DNA of 64,000 nt. Origin: JBHHYU01 sp046757725. Lineage in GTDB: Bacteria; Desulfobacterota; Binatia; UBA9968. Below the pieces are notes generated by a model. That model saw only the letters and a list, made by a program, of their open reading frames with translations, was not told the origin of the DNA and searched no databases. Below are positions 53,278 through 62,290 of the stretch, piece after piece; position 1 is the first letter of the stretch; each line of letters opens with the position of its first letter. The stretch lies in assembly GCA_046757725.1 (NCBI GenBank), contig JBHHYU010000008.1:1-64000 (forward strand), in the 5' to 3' direction. A program made the position numbers and the translations under genes.

Positions 53278-54257
53278 GCCTGCGTATCTGCCGGGAGATA
53301 CTTTCGGGGGTCTTTTTCAAAGCTTTTCTTGCAGTGGCTATTGCAGAAATAATACATCGCATTTTGGAATCGGAAGCTGTGCCCCGCCGTCCGAGGATCG
53401 ACGGTCATATGGCAAACGGGATCCTCTACCAAGGCAGCCTTTGCCGGTGTTTCGGAGCTACGCTGCTCCGATGCATTCTTACCTCGGGTCCGCCGAAGAA
53501 CAACGATTTCCGCCACGATGCTCAGTGCCACCTCCTGGAAGGTTCGCGCGGAAATATCCAAACCCGCCGGCCCCTTAACCAACGCCAGTTTCTCCCTGGG
53601 AATTCCGTCTTCACACACGTGGTTAACGGTCTCTTTAAATCTCTTTTTGCTGGCCACAAGACCGAGATATTCTGGAGACAGACCTATTAGCCCTTTTACG
53701 GCCTCCTCGTCCCAATTTCCATTGGTAGCCACGACCGAGTACCGATCCCCCCTCTCCCCTAATTCCTTCTTATCTATTCGATTTAAAATGATGTCGGCAT
53801 CGGGAAATCTTTCTTTTGTGGCGGCGGGATCAATGAGAACGACCTTGAAGCCAACGGCTTTACCTATTTTCACCAGTGCTTCAGCAGCCGGTGAAACACC
53901 GCAAACTAGAAGTTCCGGCTCCGGAAGGTAGGGCTCTACGTAGATCTCCATCGTTCCACCGCTATAACAGCTCATCCGGTAGAGCTCAATTCCCTGCCGT
54001 GATTCCTCGTTTAGATTCGGGGTCAGCACTACCAGCCTGGGCTCGCCATCCATGATGGCTTTCTGCGCTTCCTGTAGTACGGTGGGCTGGGCACAGGCCC
54101 CTCCAACCCACCCCAGAAAATCCCCAGCAGCGCTAATAATGGCTTTGTCCCCAGGCGCACCCGAAGTAGGTCGTTCTCTCCGGACGACAGTGGCAAGCGC
54201 GAACGGCTTTCCCTCAGCCAAAAGCTCGCTGGCCTTCTTTAAGACAGGGTTATTCAC
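53274..54257 (-). CDS. XdhC-family protein fused to a C-terminal YHS domain
   Basis: The 327-residue protein has an XdhC N-terminal region (ALATVVRRERPTSGAPGDKA) and a Rossmann region (LLVCGVSPAAEALVKIGKA; YLGLVASKKRFKET). A YHS domain follows at about 277-322 with DPVCHMTVDP and FCNSHCKKSFEKDP. YHS domains bind metals such as copper in ATPases and related proteins. This combination in a form I CO dehydrogenase cluster could relate to copper or molybdenum delivery; that is inference. It lies downstream of coxL and overlaps the MocA-like gene by four bases. Confidence 0.83.
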   Translation of the reverse strand: MNNPVLKKASELLAEGKPFALATVVRRERPTSGAPGDKAIISAAGDFLGWVGGACAQPTVLQEAQKAIMDGEPRLVVLTPNLNEESRQGIELYRMSCYSGGTMEIYVEPYLPEPELLVCGVSPAAEALVKIGKAVGFKVVLIDPAATKERFPDADIILNRIDKKELGERGDRYSVVATNGNWDEEAVKGLIGLSPEYLGLVASKKRFKETVNHVCEDGIPREKLALVKGPAGLDISARTFQEVALSIVAEIVVLRRTRGKNASEQRSSETPAKAALVEDPVCHMTVDPRTAGHSFRFQNAMYYFCNSHCKKSFEKDPRKYLPADTQA

Positions 54258-54327
54258 GGGACCGCGCTAATGATAGCACGCAGACGAACTGCAAGAAAGG
54301 CTTTTCGCTTACAGCCTGCCTAGAATG

Positions 54328-56694
54328 CTATTCAGCGGCCCCGTGATCATGGAGGCATTTCCAGACTTTGTCCGGTGTAACGGGGATATCAATGTGGCGC
54401 ACCCCGAGATGCCAGAGGGCATCCACAACAGCATTTACGATCGCTGCAGGGGCACCTACTGTGGCTGACTCTCCCACCCCTTTAGCACCTAGCGGATGAT
54501 GGGGGGATGGCGTACAGGTTTTGTCGGTTTCCCATTTTGGCGTCTCCACGGCTGTGGGTAAGAGGTAGTCCATGAAGCTCCCTCCATGTATGTTGCCCTC
54601 GGCGTCGTAACTGATCTCTTCGTACATCGCAGGGGCAAGGCCCATTGTAAGGCCGCCGTGAATCTGCCCTTCTACAATCATGGGGTTGATGATATTGCCG
54701 CAGTCATCTACGGCCACGAAGCGCCGGATCTTCACCTCCCCGGTGCCTTTGTCAATATCCACCACGCAAATATAGCTTCCGAAAGGGTAGGTGAGGTTCG
54801 GCGGATCGTAATAAGAGACCGCTTCAAGACCTGCTTCCATGCCTTGTGGATGATTGGTATAAGCGGCGAAGGCAATCTCCTGAATCGTCTTCGCCTGGGA
54901 AGGATTGCCTCGTACGAAAAATTTCCCCGGCTCCCACTCGAGATCAGCCTCGTTGGCCTCCAGCAGGTGAGCAGCAATCTTTTTCGCCTTATCCCGTATC
55001 TTGCGTGCTGCCATCGCGCCTGCAGCCCCTGCCACAGGAGTGCTGCGGCTAGCATAGGTGCCTAGACCATAAGGAGCCGTGTCAGTATCCCCTTCTTCGA
55101 CCGTGATGTGGTCTACCGGGATCCCGAGCTCTTCCGCAACAATCTGGGCATAGGTTGTCTCGTGTCCTTGCCCCTGAGACTTGGTTCCGAAACGGGCAAT
55201 GACTTTGCCCGTAGGATGGATTCTAATCTCGGCGGAGTCAAACATTTTCAGGCCCAGGATATCAAAGTGTTTGGACGGACCGGCCCCCAGGATCTCGGTG
55301 AAGCTGGATACACCGATTCCCATGAACTCTCCCTTTTTCCGCTTCTCCGCTTGCTCCTTGCGGAGAGCGGCGTAGCCGATCTTTTCCATAGCCAAATCAA
55401 GGGCTCGTGAGTAGTTGCCGCTGTCATATTCCCAACCTAAAGCTGACTTGTACGGGAATTGTTCGGCCTTGATGAAATTCTTCTTTCTAAAGTCGGTTGG
55501 ATCCATCTTGAGTTCATGGGCCATAATGTCCGCCATCCTCTCGATGGCGTGAACAGCTTCGGTCACGCGGAATGAACAACGGTAGGCGATGCCACCGGGT
55601 GGTTTATTGGTATAGACACCGTCCACCTCTACATGAGCCGCTTTGAAGTCGTACGAGCCCGTACAAATGTGGAATAGTCCGGCTGGAAACTTCGACGGGT
55701 TAGCCGCTGCATCCGTGTAGCCGTGATCGGCTATGGTCTTCACGCGCAGTCCGGTAAGGGTCCCATCCTTCTTGGCCGCTAGCTCGCCGGTGATATGGTA
55801 GTCACGGGCGAAGGAATCGGCCTGGAGGTTTTCCATCCGATCCTCGATCCATTTTATCGGCAACCCGGTTACGACTGCGGCAGCGACAGCGATCACATAA
55901 CCGGGATAGACCGGTACCTTTCCACCAAAGCCTCCACCGATATCCGGTGAGATAATGCGGATCTTTTCCTCCGAAAGCCCAACATGCCCTGCCACAAGCG
56001 CAAAGACGGTACGGATGGCATGGGGCGCCTGGGTTGTCATCCAGACCGTGAGCTTTCCACTTACCTTGTCGAACTGGGCTACGCAGCCCGGTGTCTCAAT
56101 GGATGCCACATGAATCCGCGGGAGGTAGATATCCTGCTTGACCTTGACATCCGCCTCCTTAAAAGCCTTCTCAGTAGCCGCCTTATCACCAACCTCCCAG
56201 TGCCAGATGTGGTTATCTTTCTTGTCCTTCTTGTCGGTCCGCAGCACCGGCGCCCCAGGCTCTAGTGCCTTGAAGGGATCCACGACCACCGGAAGCGGCT
56301 CATACTCCACTTCAACCGCCGCCACTCCGTCCGCAGCAATATAGCGGTCGGTCGCCACAACGGCAGCCACCTCCTGCGCCTGATACATGACCTTTTCCAC
56401 GGGCAAAACCATCTGCGTATCCGACATGAGTGTCGGCATCCAGTGAAGATTATAGCCGGCCAGCGTCTCGCCGGTAATCACCGCCGCCACGCCCGGGATC
56501 GCAGTGGCCTTGGAAGTATCAATCTTCTTAATTTTGGCATGGGCATAAGGGCTCCGAACGATGTCTAAATAGACCATCCCCGGAAGCTTGACATCATCAA
56601 TGTATGTCCCTTTACCACGGATGAACCGCGCGTCCTCCTTCCGCTTTACGGAGTGACCCATACCTCCGATTTCCGGGCTTGTTCGAGGCGCCAT
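54328..56694 (-). CDS. coxL: Aerobic carbon monoxide dehydrogenase large subunit, form I
   Basis: This 788-residue molybdenum subunit of the xanthine dehydrogenase family carries AYRCSFR at residues 370-376. This is the form I CoxL signature, whose Cys373 corresponds to the Cu-S-Mo-ligating Cys of Oligotropha CODH; form II proteins read AYRGAGR there. The Mo-cofactor contacts GGGFGGK and the late GVGESATVGAP segment with the catalytic Glu are also present. It oxidises CO to CO2 and passes electrons to CoxS and CoxM. The gene order M-S-L matches known cox operons. The accessory genes coxD and coxE are not seen in the window. Confidence 0.93.
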   Translation of the reverse strand: MAPRTSPEIGGMGHSVKRKEDARFIRGKGTYIDDVKLPGMVYLDIVRSPYAHAKIKKIDTSKATAIPGVAAVITGETLAGYNLHWMPTLMSDTQMVLPVEKVMYQAQEVAAVVATDRYIAADGVAAVEVEYEPLPVVVDPFKALEPGAPVLRTDKKDKKDNHIWHWEVGDKAATEKAFKEADVKVKQDIYLPRIHVASIETPGCVAQFDKVSGKLTVWMTTQAPHAIRTVFALVAGHVGLSEEKIRIISPDIGGGFGGKVPVYPGYVIAVAAAVVTGLPIKWIEDRMENLQADSFARDYHITGELAAKKDGTLTGLRVKTIADHGYTDAAANPSKFPAGLFHICTGSYDFKAAHVEVDGVYTNKPPGGIAYRCSFRVTEAVHAIERMADIMAHELKMDPTDFRKKNFIKAEQFPYKSALGWEYDSGNYSRALDLAMEKIGYAALRKEQAEKRKKGEFMGIGVSSFTEILGAGPSKHFDILGLKMFDSAEIRIHPTGKVIARFGTKSQGQGHETTYAQIVAEELGIPVDHITVEEGDTDTAPYGLGTYASRSTPVAGAAGAMAARKIRDKAKKIAAHLLEANEADLEWEPGKFFVRGNPSQAKTIQEIAFAAYTNHPQGMEAGLEAVSYYDPPNLTYPFGSYICVVDIDKGTGEVKIRRFVAVDDCGNIINPMIVEGQIHGGLTMGLAPAMYEEISYDAEGNIHGGSFMDYLLPTAVETPKWETDKTCTPSPHHPLGAKGVGESATVGAPAAIVNAVVDALWHLGVRHIDIPVTPDKVWKCLHDHGAAE

Positions 56695-56696
56695 CT

Positions 56697-57176
56697 CTAT
56701 CCTCCTTGCCGCAACTTCTCAGCGGCATAAAGAACGGACTTCACAATATTTACATAACCCGTGCAACGACAGAGGTTTCCGGATATCGCTACCCTGACCT
56801 CATCCTCGGTCGGACTTGGGTTCTCCTTCAGAAAGGCTGTTGCCGTCATCATCATACCAGGCGTGCAGAAACCGCATTGCAGTCCGTGCTCCTGCCAGAA
56901 CCCCTCCTGGATAGGATTGAGTTTCCCGTCTTGTTCCAGCCCTTCAACCGTGGTGATCTCTCGACCATCCGCCTGGACCGCAAAGACCGTACATGATTTG
57001 ACCGCTTTCCCGTCCAGAATCACACTGCAAGCCCCACAGTGGGACGTATCACAGCCTATGTGGGTACCGGTGAGGCCCAAGACATCCCTCAGGCAATGAA
57101 CCAAAAGGAGCCTGGGCTCGACCTCAGCTTCCCTATCCGCCCCATTGACTTTGATACGGATCTTTTGTGTCGCCAT
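56697..57176 (-). CDS. coxS: CO dehydrogenase small Fe-S subunit
   Basis: This 159-residue protein binds two [2Fe-2S] clusters. The plant-type motif CDTSHCGACSV...SC near residues 39-62 and the all-helical-domain motifs CGFCTPGM and CRCTGY are intact. It lies two bases before coxL and two bases after coxM, so the three are translated together. It carries electrons from the molybdenum site to FAD. Confidence 0.93.
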   Translation of the reverse strand: MATQKIRIKVNGADREAEVEPRLLLVHCLRDVLGLTGTHIGCDTSHCGACSVILDGKAVKSCTVFAVQADGREITTVEGLEQDGKLNPIQEGFWQEHGLQCGFCTPGMMMTATAFLKENPSPTEDEVRVAISGNLCRCTGYVNIVKSVLYAAEKLRQGG

Positions 57177-57178
57177 GA

Positions 57179-58054
57179 CTAGATCCCTCCTCGAGCCCGA
57201 TCCAGGGCACGGTTGAGCGCACGGACCGTAAGCACTCGGACCACATTCTTTTTATATTCCTCGGATCCTCGCCGATCCTCTATGGGTTGCGACGCCTCGG
57301 ATGCCAGTTGCCCGGCACGTTTGATGGCTACGTCGTCAATTTTCTTGCCCTGCAGCGCGTCTTCTGCTTTCTTCGGCTTCATCGGAGTCGAACCAACATT
57401 CGTAAGGCCGATCCCAACCCGTTCGCAACTACCATTTTTTCCCAGAGTCAACTGGGCAGCCACTCCGACGGTAGCGAAATCACCCACTTTTCTCTCCAGT
57501 TTGAAATATGCCCCGCCGCTACCGGAGGGGGGGATCGGTATGCGAATTTCAGTGAGGATCTCATCGGACCCGAGAGCCGTATCAAATAGGCCGGTAAAGA
57601 AAGCCGTGATAGGAATCACCCGCTCGCCCTTGGACCCGGTAACTGCCAGCTCAGCCCCTATAGCCAACATGGTGGCCGGGTGGTCGTTGGCCGGATCTCC
57701 ATGGGCGAGGTTTCCACCCACCGTGGCCCGGTTACGAACAAGCGGGTCCGCAATAACGGCGCTCGTGTCTAAAAGGATCGGATATTTTGAGCGTATCAGA
57801 TCAGACTTTTCGAGTTCAGCTTCCTTGGTAAGGGCGCCGATCCTGAGAAAACCACCGGCCTCCTTGATATACTCCAATCCTGAGATCCGATTGATATCAA
57901 CGAGATAACGCGGCCCAGCCAGACGCAACTTCATCAGAGGAATCAGACTCATGCCGCCCGATAATATCTTCGCTTCCGTTCCATGGCGCTGCAGCAACCC
58001 GATGGCCTCATGCACGGTAGCCGGCGCATAATAGTCAAAAGAGGGAGGAATCAT
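57179..58054 (-). CDS. coxM: CO dehydrogenase medium FAD subunit
   Basis: This 291-residue FAD-binding protein of the CoxM/CutM family has two flavin motifs, AKILSGGMSLIPLMKLR near residue 32 and TVGGNLAHGDPANDHPA near residue 111. It accepts electrons from CoxS and is thought to feed the quinone pool. It is the first catalytic gene of the operon, following the outer-membrane barrel gene with about 20 bases between. Confidence 0.92.
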   Translation of the reverse strand: MIPPSFDYYAPATVHEAIGLLQRHGTEAKILSGGMSLIPLMKLRLAGPRYLVDINRISGLEYIKEAGGFLRIGALTKEAELEKSDLIRSKYPILLDTSAVIADPLVRNRATVGGNLAHGDPANDHPATMLAIGAELAVTGSKGERVIPITAFFTGLFDTALGSDEILTEIRIPIPPSGSGGAYFKLERKVGDFATVGVAAQLTLGKNGSCERVGIGLTNVGSTPMKPKKAEDALQGKKIDDVAIKRAGQLASEASQPIEDRRGSEEYKKNVVRVLTVRALNRALDRARGGI

Positions 58055-58075
58055 GACGTTGCCTCCTTACTGATT

Positions 58076-58942
58076 TTAGAAGTTGATCCCTACATACGGC
58101 CCTACCTGCAGGTTGTTCACGTTGATTTGGTTCCTGTCTTTGTTGAAATAATTGAAGCTAAAGGCCACACCAAGGCTAAACTGCCTTGCCAATACATATT
58201 CAACTCCGGCGCCTGAAGTCCCACCCACAGTTAGATACGTGACTCCATTGGATGGCGGGGAGTTTACCTGGAAGGCTAATCCAACAGGAATGAGGTAAGG
58301 TCGAACATTTCGTAACCAAGGAGCGACTTCTCCCAGATTGTCAAACCGGTATTTAGGTGACACGGCAATCTTGTATAGATTCTGGCTCCCGTTACTGCTC
58401 AAACCCAGAATACCGGAGGTTTTGTTACGCATGCCGCTAAAATCCATGGAGATCTGGCCTACCAAGGTATTGTTAAACCAGGGATCCTTGAGAAGAGGAA
58501 TATCCAGGGCGGCGCCAACCATCCACCCATCCTTGCCGCCATTTGTATTAAAAGCACTTTTGGCAGGACCGTCGAGGTGAGTATATCCACTTCTAAAAGA
58601 TACCTGACCACCCCACAATTTTTTGTCCCGCCCAGGTATGCTGGCAGACACCAGAGCGGATGGAACGGCCAGCGGCATTCCGTTATGCCCGTCTCGAGTC
58701 GATGCCACGATGGTTCCTCTTCCTGTTGAAACGAGCTGGGGCCTCGCCGCTAGGCGTGCCTCTATACGCGCCTCCAGTTTTTCGAGTTTTTTGAGCTTAG
58801 CGTCAACGCGAGCCTCAAGGGCCTCTAACCTTTTAATCTTGGTACCCGCGTCTTGAACCTGAGCCATAGCCCCCTGAGGTAACAAGCTTAGAAACGCTAG
58901 CAGAAGAAAACTTTGCAGGAAGTTTTTAATTAACTTTCCCAT
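58076..58942 (-). CDS. Outer-membrane beta-barrel protein with N-terminal coiled coil
   Basis: This 288-residue exported protein has a signal peptide ending around MAQVQ. A short coiled coil follows, built of Leu/Glu/Lys repeats (EALEARVDAKLKKLEKLEAR), then a glycine- and aromatic-rich region of alternating strands ending in GPYVGINF, as in small outer-membrane barrels. The ATG at 58942 has GGGAGG upstream and starts the proper signal peptide; a longer frame to 58981 is less likely. It is the first gene in front of coxMSL, so it may be co-regulated, but its job is unknown. Confidence 0.75.
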   Translation of the reverse strand: MGKLIKNFLQSFLLLAFLSLLPQGAMAQVQDAGTKIKRLEALEARVDAKLKKLEKLEARIEARLAARPQLVSTGRGTIVASTRDGHNGMPLAVPSALVSASIPGRDKKLWGGQVSFRSGYTHLDGPAKSAFNTNGGKDGWMVGAALDIPLLKDPWFNNTLVGQISMDFSGMRNKTSGILGLSSNGSQNLYKIAVSPKYRFDNLGEVAPWLRNVRPYLIPVGLAFQVNSPPSNGVTYLTVGGTSGAGVEYVLARQFSLGVAFSFNYFNKDRNQINVNNLQVGPYVGINF

Positions 58943-59471
58943 AGCGGACCTCCCTTGAACTAACAATAAATGAACTGACAATAAAATTACAAAACGCCAT
59001 AATCTTAAATTAACTCCAAAAGGCCCCTAAAAGTTCCTTAAAAAGCAGAAAAAACTCAAAAGATGCAAAAACCGCACATTTAAAAACTGACGGACGCAAG
59101 CCCTTCTCCACGGCTATCGTCACCGCACCGTGATACACTAGGCCCTCTTTCCAGACCACAGGGACAACTGCATAATTCCGAGTTCGGGTTATCGTATCTC
59201 TCGCAACCTTGTCAAGAGAAATTCCCCTCAAATTTGATCTTTCCAACTAATGGAGTATGTGCTAACAACGAAGCCCTAATCACTTGTATTAAAAGGATTA
59301 TCAATGACCAAAGGCCCTCTCCTAACGTACCCATAGGTCTCCCTTACTCAGGGCAGAACTCTTGTCGCGCTAGGCCGGGCCCTGGCCTTGGTATTCCCGC
59401 TCAAGCCCTCAATACAAATAAGGAAATACGGGAAAACCAGGAGTTGAGGGAGAAGAAAAGGAACTTTCCAA
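58943..59471. other. Intergenic region between the cox cluster and the SDR gene
   Basis: About 530 bases separate the minus-strand outer-membrane gene and the plus-strand SDR gene. It should hold divergent promoters for both. I saw no convincing gene, repeat or hairpin; a 78-codon minus-strand frame (59010-59246) has no recognisable features. Confidence 0.5.
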
Positions 59472-60209
59472 ATGAAGATTAAAGACCAGGCTGCCATCGT
59501 GACGGGAGGTGGGAGTGGACTCGGTCGCGCTATGGCCCTGGGGCTAGCCCGTGAAGGGGCCAGGGTTCTCATCGCTGACGCCCGAGAGGCCGAAGGAAGG
59601 AAAGTCCTGGCAGAGATTCGATCGCTGGGTGGTGATGGTGATCTCTTCGTCGGAGATCTCAGCCAAGAGAAAATGGCACAACAGATGGTGAATCTCTCCG
59701 TCCAGCAACTAAAAGGTGTGGACATCCTTATTAACAACGCCGGCCTGAGAATGGAAAAACATGAGGACCGCATTTACGAATCCTGGAGATGTCTGGAGAT
59801 GCGACACACCCACGAACTCCCGGTTGAGGAGTGGGACCTTGTTCTCAACGTCAATCTCAGGGCGGTCTTTCTCTGTACTCACTTTGCTCTTCCATACATG
59901 ATCCACCAGAGAAGCGGAACCATCATCAGCATATCGTCCAATGCAGGAAACCGAGGAGTCTCCGGAAAGAGCGCCTACTGCGCCCCCAAACATGCCATTG
60001 AGGGTCTTATGAAAACCGTTGCTGAAGAGGTGCGTCCATACGGAGTCAGCGCTAATGCCATTCATCCGGGCAGCCGGGTCGACGTGGACGGTCGCGGAGG
60101 ACAATCCCCCGATGTGGTCGTACCCTTGGTCTTGTTTCTAGCCGAACAGGATAAACCCCTTATGAGCGGAAGAACTATCAACGCAAGGGATTGGAACAAG
60201 GAAAAATAA
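59472..60209 (+). CDS. Short-chain dehydrogenase/reductase
   Basis: This 245-residue SDR has the TGGGSGLGRAM nucleotide loop, INNAGL, an active Ser (ISSNAGN) and the Y-x3-K pair (SAYCAPKHA). The family reduces or oxidises small alcohols and carbonyls with NAD(P). An atypical Glu/His-rich insertion (about residues 95-118, around EDRIYESWRCLEM) occurs before the NVNLRAVFL segment. Substrate and pathway are unclear. Confidence 0.88.
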   Translation: MKIKDQAAIVTGGGSGLGRAMALGLAREGARVLIADAREAEGRKVLAEIRSLGGDGDLFVGDLSQEKMAQQMVNLSVQQLKGVDILINNAGLRMEKHEDRIYESWRCLEMRHTHELPVEEWDLVLNVNLRAVFLCTHFALPYMIHQRSGTIISISSNAGNRGVSGKSAYCAPKHAIEGLMKTVAEEVRPYGVSANAIHPGSRVDVDGRGGQSPDVVVPLVLFLAEQDKPLMSGRTINARDWNKEK

Positions 60210-60270
60210 AACTGCTATAATCCTGGGAGAGTATATAAACTCGCGCTGTGAGTCATCGGCGAAACACTTT

Positions 60271-60825
60271 ATGATCCGTGTATCACCAAAATTGTCGGTT
60301 AGGCATATTATAATTCTGCTCACTAGCGTCTGGGTCATTTCGTTAATATTTGGAGGCACAGCCATGGCTATGGAACTCAAAAGCTCTGCGTTTCAGAATA
60401 GTGAGAGCATTCCGCGTCGCTATACATGCGACGGGGCTGATCTGTCCCCTCCCTTGAACTGGCAAAATCCCCCTCCCGGGACCAAGGGCTTTGCGCTGAT
60501 TGTCGATGATCCGGATGCTCCTATCGGAACATGGGTTCACTGGGTCATCTATGACTTGCCTGCAGAAACCAAAGAGTTGGCTGAGGGAATCTCCCCGTCA
60601 GAAATCCTACCCAACGGGGCCAAACAGGGGATCAACGATTTTAGAAAGGTCGGCTACGGCGGCCCATGCCCACCACATGGACCGGCCCATCGTTACTTTT
60701 TTAAACTCTACGCTCTGGATGAACAGACAAACCTAAAGCCCAGGCCCACGAAAGGACAACTCCTTGACGCTATCAAAGGACACACGCTCAGCGAGACCCA
60801 ACTCATAGGGCACTATAAGCGATAG
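60271..60825 (+). CDS. YbhB/YbcL-type PEBP family protein, exported
   Basis: The 184-residue protein has an N-terminal hydrophobic signal or anchor (about residues 12-33). A phosphatidylethanolamine-binding-protein fold follows, with DDPDAPIGTWVHWVIYDLP and CPPHGPAHRYFFKLYALD, which form the conserved ligand pocket. The biochemical role of bacterial PEBPs is unclear. The gene stands alone between the SDR and PqqC-like genes. Confidence 0.88.
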   Translation: MIRVSPKLSVRHIIILLTSVWVISLIFGGTAMAMELKSSAFQNSESIPRRYTCDGADLSPPLNWQNPPPGTKGFALIVDDPDAPIGTWVHWVIYDLPAETKELAEGISPSEILPNGAKQGINDFRKVGYGGPCPPHGPAHRYFFKLYALDEQTNLKPRPTKGQLLDAIKGHTLSETQLIGHYKR

Positions 60826-61007
60826 GCCCGGCCTCGCACCCGACGGAGAAATCACAGGCTCTGACTTTGGCGCACTACCAACGCCGAGTCTCCAAACGTG
60901 CATTTTTTATTGACACCGCGGCGCTTTTGCAAATACTATCCGGAAGCGGCGCGATAAGACGGAACGCGTTGCGCGGAGATGTTTGGCTACCGCTCGAGTT
61001 TAGCAGA

Positions 61008-61676
61008 ATGGGAACACAGAGCTTTGTAGATTCAGTCGTCCGGGAAATCATTCAGCCGGGAGTTCAAGGATTAATGGACAGCCGTTACTTCCTTGAGCTT
61101 AGGGAAGGGAAGCTCTCCACCCGGAGACTCCGGGGTTGGGCCCTCCAGCATTATCTTCACAACGTCGCGCTCTGTAAAGGCTTCGCCCTCTGCATGGCGA
61201 AACATGCTCATGATCCGTTCCTCTACGACTACTTCTCGAAACAGCTGCGCGAGGAACAACCCCATCCGGAGCTGGCCAAGCAATTCGGACTCGCCCTAGG
61301 TTTAACGGAAGAGGATTTCGATAACGCCGTGCCGGTCTACGAATGTCTGGCACATACAAGCGCCGTTATCCGCACTATGTTTTTGGGTTCTCCGGAAGAG
61401 AACCGTGCTTCAGCTCTGGTTAACGAAAGTATGGTCCTGCGTTACTCCGGCGAATTCAACAACTACCTGCGCAAGCACTACGGGCTTAACGACGAGGCCC
61501 TGGAGTTCTTTACGGTTCACGCCGTTGCAGACAAGGAGCACACCGTACAGGCGGCCAGAGTTATGGAACGTTATGCCAGCACTCCTTTGAAGCAGTGCCT
61601 GGCACGGGAAACCGCGCATCATATGGTTAGATTCAAGCTCGGAAAATTCGATGGGATCTACAAGGAATATGCCTAG
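61008..61676 (+). CDS. TenA/PqqC-family heme-oxygenase-fold protein
   Basis: This all-helical protein of about 222 residues has the REEQPHPELAKQFGLALGL and DKEHTVQAARVMERY segments typical of TenA/PqqC/CADD-like proteins. Some members bind two metals and act as oxygenases. ATG 61008 yields the family-sized protein; the frame is open to a TTG 47 codons upstream without a good start. No pqq or thi genes surround it, so the substrate is unknown. Confidence 0.8.
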   Translation: MGTQSFVDSVVREIIQPGVQGLMDSRYFLELREGKLSTRRLRGWALQHYLHNVALCKGFALCMAKHAHDPFLYDYFSKQLREEQPHPELAKQFGLALGLTEEDFDNAVPVYECLAHTSAVIRTMFLGSPEENRASALVNESMVLRYSGEFNNYLRKHYGLNDEALEFFTVHAVADKEHTVQAARVMERYASTPLKQCLARETAHHMVRFKLGKFDGIYKEYA

Positions 61677-61813
61677 GTGTAACGGAAGCCACTGTTTTTT
61701 ATTTAAGCTCATTCCCCAGTACAGTGCATCTGACTCGGAGACGTTATAGTCTAGAGGTCTGTTTGTGTAAGCCTCGTGCTCTGACGATCGCTTCTACGAA
61801 CGGCTTAGGGTGG

Positions 61814-62119
61814 CGATCAATACTTACCCTGCTCATGGCGAGAACCGGTGCCAACGGGGCGTACCTAATCACTAGTGACGTGGATGAAAGGGATCGGCCT
61901 TTCCTCATCGGCGAGAAAACAACAGACGGATTTTTCAGGACAAGGGGGAGGTTAGAGACGGCTACCGCGAGAGGGTTGGCCTATCCGCTTTATGCTGATA
62001 TGCTTTCGCGTGAAATGGCGAAACAGGATTTGAACGAGCCGAAAAAGTTTGCGGCCAAAATTCTTAGCGAATTTCCATACGGATTTGAGGCCTACAACGG
62101 CTTTCCCTCAAGTCCGTGA
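61814..62119 (+). pseudogene. aceA: Isocitrate lyase remnant (internal fragment of aceA)
   Basis: About 90 codons read LLMARTGANGAYLITSDVDE and onward through RDRPFLIGEKT, a GLAYPLYADML segment, and FEAYNGFPSSP at the end. This matches the central-to-late part of isocitrate lyase (in intact enzymes DVDERDRPFLTGE and AYNCSPSFNW). The catalytic KKCGH region and all of the rest are absent. Upstream there is no signal of the earlier part of the gene, so this is a decayed fragment rather than a functional enzyme. An open frame from 61724 includes it, but its first 30 residues look unrelated. It adjoins a glyoxylate aminotransferase gene. Confidence 0.78.
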
Positions 62120-62290
62120 AGGTAGGATACTTCGACAAGGCATTCGGGGGCCGATCACATGGGGGCCTCTTCTATCCTGACTCTTAGGGGGACCACTGAA
62201 GACGCACATTTTAGCCGGGATATTAACGTTGCCGGTATACGGCTTTCAGCGTACCAAAGAATAAATAAACTCAGGGGGTTAAACAAATCT

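Noticed and set aside
59010..59246. 78-residue minus-strand open frame in the cox/SDR gap
   Set aside because: No recognisable family, and it lacks a convincing ribosome binding site.
62159..62290. Upstream in-frame extension of the glyoxylate aminotransferase
   Set aside because: Adds 44 residues unlike the family; the ATG at 62291 gives the expected start.
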